A stretch of 64,000 nucleotides of DNA from an uncultured Clostridia bacterium (GTDB lineage: Bacteria > Bacillota > Clostridia > Christensenellales > Borkfalkiaceae), in the NCBI GenBank assembly GCA_904373255.1, contig CAJFFD010000002.1, positions 32,860 to 96,859 of the forward strand, in the 5' to 3' direction. The position numbers and the translations under genes were made by a program. This document shows positions 46,204-56,799 of the stretch, piece after piece. The notes beneath the pieces were generated by a model. The model was given only the letters and a program-made list of their open reading frames with translations. It ran no database searches and was not told the origin of the DNA. Numbering within the stretch: position 1 is the stretch's first letter; each line of letters starts with the position of its first letter.

Positions 46204-48185
46204 ACAATCCTTTTGAACATTTTTTCTATTTCATATTTCGTCAGCCTGACGGCAATCGGTCTGCCGTGCGGACATTTTAAACCCATATCGCCGCGGAGCA
46301 TTTCAAACAACTTTTCTTTTTCAGCCGCAGTCAATGCCATTCCGCCTTTTACCGCATGTTTGCAAGCAGTCATAGCGATCTTATCCCGCAACAAGTCTGA
46401 TAGCCTTACGGCTCGGAGAGAACCGACCTCTTTAAGCAATTCTCCGAAAAAACCGGTCAGGTCAATATCCTGCAAATCAAGAGGCACCGCGGAAATTTTG
46501 AAACTCCCCGCCCCGAATTCTTCGATTTCAAAGCCAATGTCACCGATCGCCTGCAAATGTTCCGAAAAGAAAGCAAATTCTTCAGCGTTCAGGTTCAAAA
46601 CATACGGCACAAGCATCGGCTGGCGGACGACACGCCGGTGTTCCATTTCTTCCTTCAAACGATCAAAAATCAGGCGTTCATGCGCCGCGTGCTGGTCGAT
46701 TATATAGGCGTTGTCCCCGGCCTCATACAGAAGATACGTCCGAAAAAGTTCCCCTTTATAGATCGCTTGCTCAAAGACCAGCTTTTGCTGCGCCGCCTTT
46801 TTATCCCGCTCCTCCAAAAAACGCTTATTTTCGGCAAAGATATCCTCACCCGGCTCTTCTTCGCGGAAAGCGGAGTCCTTTTTAACCGACGAGTTTACCG
46901 CCTCCGGCAAAAGGGGCTCACTCTGCTCATTCTCGCGCGAAGCAGCTATCCCGCTGTCACGAAACTCAATGCGCGCACCGCCCATCATTTCAGAACGGCG
47001 AGGGAAACGGAACAGATTATCCCGCTCTTCCCTGTTCGGCGGCGGAACCTCTGTTTGCTTACCTACCGTACCGCTGCCAAGCCCGACCTCCGAATGCGCC
47101 CCTGCGCCCCGCTTCACGGCTGCCCGGGATTCCGTCATTCCAGCCTCCGTCTCCACCGAGGCATGATTCCCGTTTCCCACGATAAAGTTGAGAGCGCTCG
47201 CGTTACCGTCCAACACCGCGGAAATAACGGAATAAATGCACCCATATATGACCTGATTGTTTTCAAATCGCACATCCGCTTTGTTTGGATGGACATTTAC
47301 ATCGACAATTTCAGGAGGAACGTCGATAAACAAAATATAAAACGGATATTGCCGCTTCATCAGGTAACTGGCATACGCATTGGAAACAGCGGACGAAACG
47401 GTGTTGTTCATTACATAACGCCCGTTCACAAAGGCGCTCTGATAAGTCCGGTTCGCCTTTGTAAAGTCCGGCTTGCCGATATAACCGCGAATGCGGATGC
47501 CGTGCTTTACCGCATCGATCTGATAGCATTGCGCGATTACGGACGCACCGTACACGGCAGCCACAGCCTCCTCCAGACCTCCTCCGTATGATTGCAGAAA
47601 AAGTTTTCCGTCGACCGTATAAGTAAAGGAAACGGAAGGATTTCCCAACACAAACCGCTGTACAAAGTTTGTAATTTCCCCTTCCTCCCCCTTGTCCGCG
47701 CGCATAAACTTCGCCCGCACAGGAGTGTTGTAAAATAAATTTTCCGCCGTTATTTCCGTCCCGTCCCCGAGAGCACACGGGCGAACTTCCGAAACAGTTC
47801 CGCCCTCACAGCAGATTTCATACGCCTCGCCCGCACCTCTTGCACGCGACCGGAGAGTAACCCTTGCAACAGAACCGATGCTCGCCAAAGCCTCTCCCCG
47901 AAATCCCAAAGTCATGATGCGATCCAGATCCTCTGCGCGCGCGATCTTGCTGGTTGCATGCGGCAAAAATGCCGCCGGAAGATCCTCCTTCCCGATACCG
48001 TTTCCGTCATCGCTGACGCTTATCAAATCCTTTCCGCCTCGTTCTATCGATATGGAAATTTTTGTTGCGCCGGCATCAATACTGTTTTCCACAAATTCCT
48101 TGACAACGGAGTACGGTCTGTCGACCACTTCACCCGCCGCAATCCGATTATAGACACTGCTGTCTAAAATATTGATTTTTGCCAT
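46200..48185 (-). CDS. mutL: DNA mismatch repair protein MutL
   Basis: 661 residues. GHKL ATPase motifs EFVENSIDAGAT, DDGNGIGKEDLP and ATSKIARAEDLDRIMTLGFRGEAL; variable linker (about 340-450); C-terminal dimerisation/endonuclease domain with IDQHAAHERLIFDRL, ACKHAVKGG and CPHGRPIAVRLT, consistent with a nicking MutL as expected without MutH. Four bases after mutS. Confidence 0.97.
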   Translation of the reverse strand: MAKINILDSSVYNRIAAGEVVDRPYSVVKEFVENSIDAGATKISISIERGGKDLISVSDDGNGIGKEDLPAAFLPHATSKIARAEDLDRIMTLGFRGEALASIGSVARVTLRSRARGAGEAYEICCEGGTVSEVRPCALGDGTEITAENLFYNTPVRAKFMRADKGEEGEITNFVQRFVLGNPSVSFTYTVDGKLFLQSYGGGLEEAVAAVYGASVIAQCYQIDAVKHGIRIRGYIGKPDFTKANRTYQSAFVNGRYVMNNTVSSAVSNAYASYLMKRQYPFYILFIDVPPEIVDVNVHPNKADVRFENNQVIYGCIYSVISAVLDGNASALNFIVGNGNHASVETEAGMTESRAAVKRGAGAHSEVGLGSGTVGKQTEVPPPNREERDNLFRFPRRSEMMGGARIEFRDSGIAASRENEQSEPLLPEAVNSSVKKDSAFREEEPGEDIFAENKRFLEERDKKAAQQKLVFEQAIYKGELFRTYLLYEAGDNAYIIDQHAAHERLIFDRLKEEMEHRRVVRQPMLVPYVLNLNAEEFAFFSEHLQAIGDIGFEIEEFGAGSFKISAVPLDLQDIDLTGFFGELLKEVGSLRAVRLSDLLRDKIAMTACKHAVKGGMALTAAEKEKLFEMLRGDMGLKCPHGRPIAVRLTKYEIEKMFKRIV

Positions 48186-48189
48186 GGTT

Positions 48190-50775
48190 TTATCCCTTTT
48201 TTACCATCTCGACCAAATCAGAGAGCAAATTGAAAGCCTGCATCGGCGTTAAATTGTTGATATCTGTATCAGCAAGAATTTTTTCAGCAGCGCTATAGCG
48301 CGATTCAGGAGCAGGAAGCTCCTCTTCATGAGCCGTTTTGCCGCCGTGACGGGCAATATCGCTCTTTTCCAACTGCCTGAGTATCTCTTTCGCGCGGGTA
48401 GTCACGTCCGCGGGGACGCCCGCAAGCCGCGCAACCTCGATACCGAAGCTCTTGTTTGCGCCGCCGCGCATGATCTTGCGGAGAAACACAATTCCGCTCC
48501 CGCTCTCTTTCACCGTGACCTTATAATTTTTGACGCCTTCGATTTTGCCCTCCAATTCGGTCAGTTCATGATAATGCGTCGCAAACAACGTCTTGGCACG
48601 GATATGCTCCGTAATGAATTCAAGGACAGACCAGGCGATGCTCAATCCGTCGTAAGTACTTGTCCCCCGCCCGACTTCATCCAAAATCAAAAGAGAATTT
48701 TCCGTCGCATTCAGCAGAATCGAAGCAACTTCTGTCATCTCCACCATAAAGGTGCTCTGATCGAGGATCAGGTTATCGCTCGCGCCGACCCGCGTAAAAA
48801 TGCGGTCGATCACGGGGATCTGTGCCGATCTTGCAGGCACGAAACAGCCGATATGCGCCATCAGTACAATGAGGGCATTTTGCCGCATATAGGTACTTTT
48901 ACCCGCCATGTTCGGCCCGGTAATGACCATCGTTTTTGCATTGCTTCCGAGATCGGTATCGTTCGGAACAAATCTCTCCCTGCTTAACGCCTCCACGACG
49001 GGATGCCGCCCGTCACAAATTTTCAGACCTCCGCCCGGTTCCGAAATCTGAGGGCGGCAATAACCGCGCTCCTTCGCTACCCCAGCAAAAGACACTAGGC
49101 AATCAAGCATGGCAATTGCCGAGGCGAGCGCTTTCAGTTCCGACATTTCCGCTCCGAGCCGCGCCTTGATACGCTCGAAAATTTCGATCTCCAGCCGCAG
49201 ACTTTGCTCCGAGCTGGTCAAAATTTTCTCCTCAAGCGTCTTCAATTCATCCGTGGTATAGCGCTCTGCATTGGCGAGCGTCTGGCGCCTTTGATAATTA
49301 TACGGTACTTTATCCTTAAAAGAATTGGTTATTTCGATCGCATAGCCGAAAACACGGTTATATTTTATTTTCAGATTGCGGATTCCCGTATTCTCACGCT
49401 CGCGCGCTTCAATTTCCGCGATCATTTTCGCACCGTTATCCCGCACGGAGCGCAGCTCATCCAGCTCGCGGTCGAACCCTTCGCGCACAAACCCGCCGTC
49501 TTTGATGCCGACGGGCGGATTGTCAATAAAAGCAGACTTCAAAAGCTGTGTGAGTTCTGAAAAATCGCCGAGTTGCTCCGAAATCCCGCGAAGCTGCGGC
49601 GAAGAAAAACCCGACATCTGAAACTTCAGGTTCGGCAGCAAGTCCAGGGAAGACGCGAGATTTTCGCAGTCGCGCGGCGTCAGATTATTGTTGGAAATCT
49701 TTCCCGCAATGCGCTCAATATCGCGGATGCCGCCGAGCGTGTCGGCGATGCCGATGCGAATGACCGTCGCATTATACAATTCCCCCACACCGTCCAGACG
49801 ATACTCAATATCCGCCCGGTTTTGCAGAGGGTTCAACAGCAGCCTGTTCAACAGCCGCGCCCCCATCGCTGTTTTCGTCTTATCTAAAAGCCACAAGAGC
49901 GAACCCTTTCTCTTTCCGTCGCCCAGCGTACGCACCAGCTCAAGGTTCCGGATGGCGCTGTTGTCAAGCATCATTGTCCGGTTTTCATTGACAAAACGGA
50001 CTGAATCGATGATCTTCAAGGCATGTTTCTGCGTTTCTTTCAGATACTCCAAAAGCGCTCCGCCCGCCGAAATCGCCACCGGTTCCCGGGCTATTCCGAA
50101 CGGTTCCAGTGTTTTACAGCCGAGCTGTTCAAGCAAATTTTTTTCGGCGTGACGAAGCACAAATGCCCAGGGAACATAACAGGAAAAAGCCGGAAGCGAA
50201 CGCAGCAGGGGATGATTTTTTGAATGCAACAAAAATTCGTCGTTGCAAATAATTTCCGCGGGAGAAAGTTTTCCCAAATACTCCATCGACGCTCCGACGT
50301 TTCCCTCTCCGCGAAAGGAGCCGACGTTGAATTCCCCCGTCGTAATATCCGCCCAGGCGAGAGCACACGCATCTCCGTCCTGACAGGCGCAGGCAATATA
50401 ATTGTTCGTGCGCTCGTCCAAAAGGCTGTCCTCAATGAGCGTACCCGCGGAAACGACGCGTATGACGTCGCGCTCGACCATACCCCTGCCCGGAGCAGGC
50501 TCGGTGAGCTGTTCGCAGATGGCAACCTTTTTCCCCAGCGAAACAAGCTTTGCGATATAGGTTTCCGCCGCATGATACGGAATCCCGCACATAGGCGCGC
50601 GCTCCTCCAACCCGCAATCTCTCCCCGTAAGAGTCAGGTCAAGCAGCTGCGAAACCTCCTTCGCATCCTCAAAAAACATTTCATAAAAATCGCCCAGGCG
50701 ATAAAAGACAACGCAGTCTTTGTATTTTTCTTTGATCTCCAGATAATGCCGCATCATCGGCGAAAGTCCGCTCAT
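48190..50775 (-). CDS. mutS: DNA mismatch repair protein MutS
   Basis: 861 residues. Mismatch-recognition domain with YRLGDFYEMFFEDAKEVS (Phe-x-Glu: DFYEM), connector, lever and clamp, then ATPase with Walker A TGPNMAGKST, LDEVGRGTSTYDG and FATHYHELTEL. The ATG at 50775 follows GAGAGAGGTACAA; an open frame 15 codons longer overlaps miaB and is not favoured. Confidence 0.98.
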   Translation of the reverse strand: MSGLSPMMRHYLEIKEKYKDCVVFYRLGDFYEMFFEDAKEVSQLLDLTLTGRDCGLEERAPMCGIPYHAAETYIAKLVSLGKKVAICEQLTEPAPGRGMVERDVIRVVSAGTLIEDSLLDERTNNYIACACQDGDACALAWADITTGEFNVGSFRGEGNVGASMEYLGKLSPAEIICNDEFLLHSKNHPLLRSLPAFSCYVPWAFVLRHAEKNLLEQLGCKTLEPFGIAREPVAISAGGALLEYLKETQKHALKIIDSVRFVNENRTMMLDNSAIRNLELVRTLGDGKRKGSLLWLLDKTKTAMGARLLNRLLLNPLQNRADIEYRLDGVGELYNATVIRIGIADTLGGIRDIERIAGKISNNNLTPRDCENLASSLDLLPNLKFQMSGFSSPQLRGISEQLGDFSELTQLLKSAFIDNPPVGIKDGGFVREGFDRELDELRSVRDNGAKMIAEIEARERENTGIRNLKIKYNRVFGYAIEITNSFKDKVPYNYQRRQTLANAERYTTDELKTLEEKILTSSEQSLRLEIEIFERIKARLGAEMSELKALASAIAMLDCLVSFAGVAKERGYCRPQISEPGGGLKICDGRHPVVEALSRERFVPNDTDLGSNAKTMVITGPNMAGKSTYMRQNALIVLMAHIGCFVPARSAQIPVIDRIFTRVGASDNLILDQSTFMVEMTEVASILLNATENSLLILDEVGRGTSTYDGLSIAWSVLEFITEHIRAKTLFATHYHELTELEGKIEGVKNYKVTVKESGSGIVFLRKIMRGGANKSFGIEVARLAGVPADVTTRAKEILRQLEKSDIARHGGKTAHEEELPAPESRYSAAEKILADTDINNLTPMQAFNLLSDLVEMVKKG

Positions 50776-50803
50776 TTGTACCTCTCTCAAAGTTCGTCGT
50801 GCA

Positions 50804-52123
50804 TCAGTCTGCCGGTTCACCCATCAGCGAAACACCGGAAGTCTCTCCTATTTTCAGGCGGACAAATTCTCCGATGCGGTTCTTTTCGCTTCGAAAATAC
50901 CCCATGCGCCCGTATTCGTCGCGCCCGAGATACAGACCTTTTTTTTCATCATAGTCCTCGCACAGAATTTCGATCGTCCTGCCCCGATAACAAGCCGACT
51001 TCTCGCGCGTCTGCTCATTGACAAGCTCCACCAGGCGCATAATGCGCTCTTTCTGAACAGATTCAGGGATTTGCCCCTCCATTTTCGCGGCGGCAGTTCC
51101 GCTGCGGCGGGAATAGACGAAGGTAAACGCCGTAGAAAAACCGGCTTCGCGGACGAGGGAAAGCGTCGCCCGGAAATCCTCCTCCGTTTCGGTGGGGAAC
51201 CCGACCATTATATCCGTCGTCAACTGACAATCCGGAACATATTTACGCAACAGCTCCACTTTGCGAAGATATTCGGCTGCGGTGTACTTACGGTTCATCA
51301 GTTTCAGTATCCGATCGGAGCCAGCTTGCACCGGCAGATGCACAAGATGGCAAATCTGCGGACACTCGGCAATCGCCCGCACCAGTTCTTCCCCGAAATC
51401 TTTCGGATTGCTCGTCATAAAGCGAAGCCGAAATTTATCCTCCCTGCGGCATAGCCTGCGTAAAAGCTGCGGAAAGGAACACTCACCCTCGCGGTCGTTT
51501 CCGTAGGAGTTTACATTCTGCCCCAAAAGAGTTATCTCTTTATAGCCGCCGTCAATCAGCCTGTCAACTTCCTCCGAAATTTTTTCGGGCGCACGGCTCC
51601 GCTCCCGCCCCCGCACATACGGAACGATGCAATAGGAACAGAAATTGTTGCAGCCGTACATTATATTGACCCACGCATTCGGATAACTCGTGCGAAAGGA
51701 ATAATCATCTTCACGGATTTCCCCCTCTTTGCCCCATATATCGACGACCGCCTTTTTGCTCCCCGCCTTTCGGTCGAGCAATTCACCCAACGAATCCAGG
51801 TTATGCGTACCGAACACAATATCCACAAAGGGGAATTTTTTGCGAAGCCGCTCCGCTGCCCCTTCCTGCTGGGTCATACATCCCCCGACCGCTATCAAAA
51901 GTCCGGGGTTGCCTCGTTTCAGCTTTTTCAGCGCTCCGATGTTTCCGTAAGCATGGTTTTCCGCATTTTCGCGGATGCAGCAGGTATTGAAGACGATAAT
52001 ATCCGCTTCCTTCTCGTCTTTGCATTCTTCATAGCCGCGAGAACGCAGAATTCCTGCGATTTTTTCCGATTCATGTACGTTCATCTGGCAGCCGTATGTT
52101 ACGATCAGATACTTCTTTTTCAT
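50804..52123 (-). CDS. miaB: tRNA-2-methylthio-N6-dimethylallyladenosine synthase
   Basis: Radical SAM methylthiotransferase acting on i6A37 made by MiaA. UPF0004 domain with the first cluster Cys (YGCQMNVHESE), FNTCCIREN and GGCMTQQEG; radical SAM motif YGCNNFCSYCIVP; C-terminal TRAM domain from about residue 370. The ATG at 52123 begins the conserved KKYLIVTYGCQMN; an ATG 12 bases earlier has no site. 439 residues. First gene of the operon. Confidence 0.96.
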   Translation of the reverse strand: MKKKYLIVTYGCQMNVHESEKIAGILRSRGYEECKDEKEADIIVFNTCCIRENAENHAYGNIGALKKLKRGNPGLLIAVGGCMTQQEGAAERLRKKFPFVDIVFGTHNLDSLGELLDRKAGSKKAVVDIWGKEGEIREDDYSFRTSYPNAWVNIMYGCNNFCSYCIVPYVRGRERSRAPEKISEEVDRLIDGGYKEITLLGQNVNSYGNDREGECSFPQLLRRLCRREDKFRLRFMTSNPKDFGEELVRAIAECPQICHLVHLPVQAGSDRILKLMNRKYTAAEYLRKVELLRKYVPDCQLTTDIMVGFPTETEEDFRATLSLVREAGFSTAFTFVYSRRSGTAAAKMEGQIPESVQKERIMRLVELVNEQTREKSACYRGRTIEILCEDYDEKKGLYLGRDEYGRMGYFRSEKNRIGEFVRLKIGETSGVSLMGEPAD

Positions 52124-52153
52124 CCGTCCTTCCATTGAAATTTATTCTTATTC

Positions 52154-52182
52154 ATTATAACTTTTTTACGGAATTTTTTCAA
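52154..52182 (-). promoter_or_regulatory. Sigma-A promoter of the miaB operon
   Basis: Minus strand: TTGAAA (52177-52182), 17-base spacer, TATAAT (52154-52159). Confidence 0.8.
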
Positions 52183-52212
52183 GTCTTTGAACTTTATTGC
52201 AACTGAAATAAT

Positions 52213-52241
52213 TTGCGCAAATTTTCAGATACTGTTATAAA
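52213..52241 (+). promoter_or_regulatory. Putative promoter of the penicillin-binding protein gene
   Basis: TTGCGC, 17-base spacer, TATAAA, 11 bases before the start codon; back to back with the miaB promoter. Confidence 0.5.
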
Positions 52242-52252
52242 GGTTCAGAAAC

Positions 52253-54469
52253 ATGAAAACTGTCAGGAAAATCTCAATTATTCTGCTCTGCGCTGCACTG
52301 ATCTGCGCGGCAGTCGGCACATTTTTCTATTTCGCCGTCACGGCGGGCGCCGTTTTGGACGATGCAAAACTCGAACGCACAGACGCGTGCATCGAAGTGT
52401 ACGATTCTGCCGACAACAAAATTGCCGACCTTTCCTTTAAGAGCGCCAACAAAAGCATACACCTAAACGAACTCCCCGCGCACGTTCCCAATGCATTCAT
52501 CGCCGCCGAAGATAAAAACTTTTATTCGCACCACGGCTTGGATTATAAAGGAATGATCCGCGCGCTCCTGAAAAATATAAAGGCAGGCGCATTCCGACAG
52601 GGAGCCTCGACGATCAGCCAGCAGCTTGTTAAAAACACCCAGCTTTCAAGCGAAAAAACCCTCACCCGAAAGTTGAAAGAAATCCGGCTGACCAGACAAC
52701 TCGAAAAAAGATACACCAAAACCGAAATACTGGAAATGTACCTGAATACGATCTATTTCGGACACGCATGCTACGGAATTGCCGGCGCGGCGGATTTTTA
52801 TTTTTCCAAACCCGCAAGCAGTCTCTCGGCAGCCGAAGCCGCCACTTTGGCTGCGATCATTAAATCACCGAACAATTATTCCCCGTTTTTAAACCCGGAA
52901 AAGTGCCTTACCGCACGAAATTCCGTATTAAAGCGGATGCAAATCCTGGGGTTTATTACCGAAAGCGAATCTGAACAGGCGAAATCCGAACCCCTGCCGG
53001 AAAAGCAGGATAATTCCATTACCTCTAAAACATATTTATCCGGGGTTTATGCGGAAATGGAATCCTTACCTCTGTATTCCCCGTATCAATACCGCGGCGG
53101 CTGTAAAATCTACACTTATATGGACAGCCAGATGCAGGACTACGCGGAAAACCTGAAAACAGACGCCGATCGTTCGGGGAAGAGCATGCTGATATGTGAC
53201 AATCGGACACACGGGATCATCGCATGGTACACCACTGAGGGGGATATACGCCGCCAACCCGGATCAGTCATCAAACCCCTTGCTGTGTATGCCCCCGCCG
53301 TGGAAGAAAACAAAATTTCCCCCTGCACGCCGCTGTCGGACGAAAAAACCGACTTTGGCGGTTATTCACCCTCTAATTACAAAGATGAATACCGGGGATA
53401 TGTCTCCGCAAGAGAAGCACTTGCCTTGAGCCTGAACATTCCCGCCGTCAAAATACTCAATTCTCTCGGCGTCGAAAAAAGCGAAGCTTTTTTGCGCCGG
53501 ATGCAGCTGTTTCTGCCCGAAGAAGACAAGAACCTTTCCCTCGCTTTGGGCGGAATGAGCGAAGGTTTTACCCTGCGCGAAATTGCCGCTGCATATTCCA
53601 CATTTGCAAACAGCGGTAACTTTACACCGGTCTCCTTTATCCGCCGTATCGAGGACGCAGACGGCAACGCTCTCTATACCCGCAGCAGCACACCGCAAAA
53701 AGTCTTTTCAGAAGACACTGCCGCTCTCATGAATGAAATGCTCGCGTGCGCCGTAAAAAAAGGAACGGCTAAAAAAATGGCATGCCTTCCGTTCGAAGTA
53801 TGCGCAAAAACGGGAACATGCGGAACCGATGAAGGGAACACCGATGCATGGACTGTCTCCTATACGACCGCGCACACCGTCGCGGTCTGGATGGGAAATG
53901 CCGACAATACCCTGACCGATATTACAGGCGGCGGGCTGCCCTGCCACTACGCAATGCTGCTGAACAAAAGACTTTACCGCAATACGCGCCCTCAGCCATT
54001 CACGTCATCACCGAAAGTTGTTGAATGCCGCCTGGACAAAATCGCTTATGACCAGGATCATTCCGTTAAACTTGCTGCCGAAAATACTCCCGTCCGATAC
54101 ACCTTTACCGACCTTTTCCGCATCTCCAACCAACCGAAAGAATTCGGCAGCACCTTTACCGCCCCGTCAGTTTCTGCAAAGATACACTATGAAAATTCCG
54201 CTGTTTTTATCGATTTATGTCAGACAGAGTACTACGATTACGTCATCAAACGCGAACAAAACGGAAAAACAATCCAAATCTACGACGGACACTGCGACAA
54301 TGGATATGAAGACGATACTGTACTTCCAAACAAGAAATACACCTATTCGATAACGCCGTATTATCTCGGAGAAGACGGAAAAAGACACTACGGAAAAGAA
54401 ATCACACTTCCGTCCGTTTACTGCAAACAGACAAAGCAGTCCCCTCCTAAAAACTGGTGGAACAGTTAA
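52253..54469 (+). CDS. Class A penicillin-binding protein (PBP1A-like)
   Basis: 738-residue bifunctional wall synthase. N-terminal membrane anchor (residues 8-31); GT51 glycosyltransferase with AAEDKNFYSHHGLDYKG (catalytic Glu), RQGASTISQQLVKN, TRKLKEI and LEMYLNTIYFG; transpeptidase domain with SxxK in QPGSVIKPLAVY, SLN in ALSLNIPAVK and KTG in CAKTGTCGTDEG; a C-terminal beta domain (about 630-738) of fibronectin-like character. Only a weak AAAGG precedes the ATG. Standalone gene. Confidence 0.95.
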   Translation: MKTVRKISIILLCAALICAAVGTFFYFAVTAGAVLDDAKLERTDACIEVYDSADNKIADLSFKSANKSIHLNELPAHVPNAFIAAEDKNFYSHHGLDYKGMIRALLKNIKAGAFRQGASTISQQLVKNTQLSSEKTLTRKLKEIRLTRQLEKRYTKTEILEMYLNTIYFGHACYGIAGAADFYFSKPASSLSAAEAATLAAIIKSPNNYSPFLNPEKCLTARNSVLKRMQILGFITESESEQAKSEPLPEKQDNSITSKTYLSGVYAEMESLPLYSPYQYRGGCKIYTYMDSQMQDYAENLKTDADRSGKSMLICDNRTHGIIAWYTTEGDIRRQPGSVIKPLAVYAPAVEENKISPCTPLSDEKTDFGGYSPSNYKDEYRGYVSAREALALSLNIPAVKILNSLGVEKSEAFLRRMQLFLPEEDKNLSLALGGMSEGFTLREIAAAYSTFANSGNFTPVSFIRRIEDADGNALYTRSSTPQKVFSEDTAALMNEMLACAVKKGTAKKMACLPFEVCAKTGTCGTDEGNTDAWTVSYTTAHTVAVWMGNADNTLTDITGGGLPCHYAMLLNKRLYRNTRPQPFTSSPKVVECRLDKIAYDQDHSVKLAAENTPVRYTFTDLFRISNQPKEFGSTFTAPSVSAKIHYENSAVFIDLCQTEYYDYVIKREQNGKTIQIYDGHCDNGYEDDTVLPNKKYTYSITPYYLGEDGKRHYGKEITLPSVYCKQTKQSPPKNWWNS

Positions 54470-54497
54470 AGGGCGCGCGCCCTTCCGGCGCACGCCC
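54469..54497. terminator. GC-rich palindrome between convergent genes
   Basis: GGGCGCGCGCC pairs with GGCGCACGCCC (one mismatch) over CTTCC; the first arm is itself a palindrome, AAGGGCGCGCGCCCTT. Short T/A flanks only; probably serves both convergent transcripts. Confidence 0.6.
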
Positions 54498-54515
54498 ATA
54501 TTCCTATACTTTTCA

Positions 54516-55670
54516 TTACAGCCGCACCGTTTCCGACGAAAGCATCGCCTCTTCGAGAAGAGCTTCCACATCCAGTTTCTGCTCCGCACGAAGCACGTCT
54601 TCCGTTTTTGGACGAATCAGCGGATGCTTCGGCAAAAACACGGTGCAACAATCTTCATACGGCTGAATTGAGGTTTCAAAGGTTCCGATCTCACGAGCGC
54701 GTTCAATGATCTCCGTTTTGTCAAACCCGACAAGCGGGCGCAAAATCGGCAAGTTTTCAACGACAGAGCCGGAGGAAGTCATTCCCTCGATCGTCTGGCT
54801 GGCGACCTGTCCCAAACTTTCACCAGTTATAATACATTGTCCGCCGACCTGCTCCGCGAGCCGTTCAGCAATCCGCATCATAAAGCGGCGCAAAAGCGTG
54901 ATCATCATTTCCGCAGGGCAATGCTTATGAATCGCCTCCTGAATGTGCGTTACGCTTACAACATGTAAAGTCATCCCACCTGTATAGCCGCTTAAAATCC
55001 GAGCCAGCTCCTCTACTTTTTCTCGCGCCTGCATATTGGTATACGGATAGCTGTGGAAATGCAACGCCTCCAGAACCATGCCGCGCTTTGCAATCATATA
55101 TCCCGCTACAGGACTGTCGATTCCGCCTGAAAGGAGCAAAACGCCTTTACCCGACGTTCCCACCGGCATACCGCCCGCGCCCTTTATATGCCCGCTGAAT
55201 ATGAGCGCATCGCCGTTTTCGCGGATATCGATGCAAATTTCATGTTGCGGAGCATGCACGTCAACGGTCAAATTCGGAAAATCCTGCAGCAATCTCCCGC
55301 CGATCTCTGCATTCAACTGCATCGAATTGAGCGGAAAGCTTTTATTCGCACGATTGGTGATGACTTTAAACGAGCCGCTCTCGGGGGCGATCTTTTTTAC
55401 GGTGTCGTAAATCATTTCGAGTTCAGCCGGCACTTTATAGGCAGAACTTAAAGTATGCGTGCCGAATACCCTTGAAAGCTTTTCCAGAATTTCTTCCGTG
55501 CGGGTCTGATCAAAATTTTCAACGATGTAACGTCCGCTCGGCTTACGGATTTCGTGACGGATTCCCACAAGCGCCTTTTCCAGGTTCATCATGAAAATCT
55601 TTTCAAAATATCCCCGGTTTTTGCCTTTCAGATGTATTTCACAATAGCGAACGATAATCACTTTTTCCAT
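54516..55670 (-). CDS. thiI: tRNA 4-thiouridine synthase ThiI
   Basis: 384 residues. Ferredoxin-like/THUMP domain (about 1-165), then the PP-loop pyrophosphatase with LLLSGGIDSPVAGYM and the ITGESLGQVASQT segment. No C-terminal rhodanese domain, as in most Firmicutes, where sulfur comes directly from a partner cysteine desulfurase; that partner is the gene 7 bases upstream. Confidence 0.96.
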   Translation of the reverse strand: MEKVIIVRYCEIHLKGKNRGYFEKIFMMNLEKALVGIRHEIRKPSGRYIVENFDQTRTEEILEKLSRVFGTHTLSSAYKVPAELEMIYDTVKKIAPESGSFKVITNRANKSFPLNSMQLNAEIGGRLLQDFPNLTVDVHAPQHEICIDIRENGDALIFSGHIKGAGGMPVGTSGKGVLLLSGGIDSPVAGYMIAKRGMVLEALHFHSYPYTNMQAREKVEELARILSGYTGGMTLHVVSVTHIQEAIHKHCPAEMMITLLRRFMMRIAERLAEQVGGQCIITGESLGQVASQTIEGMTSSGSVVENLPILRPLVGFDKTEIIERAREIGTFETSIQPYEDCCTVFLPKHPLIRPKTEDVLRAEQKLDVEALLEEAMLSSETVRL

Positions 55671-55677
55671 ACTTAAA

Positions 55678-56799
55678 TCACCTCATTTTTTCCGCAAGAG
55701 CACCGGCACAGCGGTTGAAAATACTGACCGCTCGTTCCGCTTCATCCATTGTGTTTTGAACGGAAAAGGATATGCGCAATACACCGTCGGCATTCTTCTC
55801 CCGTATTCCGCACGCCAAAATAACACGGCTGTAACGATTTTTCGAGGAACACGCCGAGCCGGTACCGACGACAACGCCCTCATCGTCGAGCATATGAAGC
55901 AAAACTTCTCCTCGAAGCCCCTTTGCGGAAACACTCAAAATATACGGAGATGCCTGCGGCGAAGACAGGATCTCAAAAATATCGCCGCGCAGATTTTCAC
56001 GGAAATACCGGTTTAAAGCGGCAATTTTTTGATAATCGCTCTCCAAAGCGGCAAATTTTTTTGTCGCCGCAAACTCAAATTGCTTGATCGCAAACAAATT
56101 TTCTGTGCCGCTTCGGAGTCCCTTTTCCTGCCCTCCGCCGTAGATCAAGGGATGAACATTGACTGATTTTTTTCTGACCAACCCCGCCGCACCGCGCACC
56201 CCGCCGATTTTATGCGCACTGAAAGTGTATAAATCGATTTCGGACGAAAGGCTGAAAGGGATTTTCCCGAATGCCTGCACCCCGTCGCTATGAAAGAGCG
56301 CCGAGCGATTTTTCTGTTTGACTTGCTTTGCCAGCTCCGCAATCGGGTTGACCGCACCCGTTTCGTTATTGACATGAATGACGGATACAAGCGAAGTACC
56401 CGAATCGACGAGCGAAAGAAGATCGTCGGCGTTTACGCTCCCGTCCCCGTTCAGTTTTGCAAAACGAACTTCAATGCCGCGCTTTTGCAGCTCCTTCGCG
56501 CTGTTATAGATCGCAGCATGTTCCCCAGCCGTCGTAACGATATTCCCGCGGTTCGCCGTGCAGAACAGAGCCTGGTTATCCGCCTCGCTGCCCGATGCGG
56601 TAAATATGAGATCGAATCCGACCGGCGCGGCAATAAAAGAGAGAATATGCCGCCGCGCCTCTTCAAGCTCCTTATGCACCGCAAACCCCTCCCGATAGAG
56701 CGCGGAGGGGTTGAAAAAGTCTTCCTGTAAATAATGCATCGCCGCACGGACGGCACCCTCGTCGGGGCGGGTCGTCGCGGCATTATCCAAATAAATCAT
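55678..56799 (-). CDS. Cysteine desulfurase (NifS/IscS type) partner of ThiI
   Basis: 373-residue fold-type I PLP enzyme: N-terminal YLDNAATT, HVNNETGAVNPIAEL, PLP Lys in TFSAHKIGGVRGAAG, RSGTENL, and the catalytic Cys loop GTGSACSSKNR. The short Cys loop is of the NifS/IscS class. Its position before thiI indicates a dedicated 4-thiouridine role (NifZ-like in B. subtilis). Confidence 0.93.
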   Translation of the reverse strand: MIYLDNAATTRPDEGAVRAAMHYLQEDFFNPSALYREGFAVHKELEEARRHILSFIAAPVGFDLIFTASGSEADNQALFCTANRGNIVTTAGEHAAIYNSAKELQKRGIEVRFAKLNGDGSVNADDLLSLVDSGTSLVSVIHVNNETGAVNPIAELAKQVKQKNRSALFHSDGVQAFGKIPFSLSSEIDLYTFSAHKIGGVRGAAGLVRKKSVNVHPLIYGGGQEKGLRSGTENLFAIKQFEFAATKKFAALESDYQKIAALNRYFRENLRGDIFEILSSPQASPYILSVSAKGLRGEVLLHMLDDEGVVVGTGSACSSKNRYSRVILACGIREKNADGVLRISFSVQNTMDEAERAVSIFNRCAGALAEKMR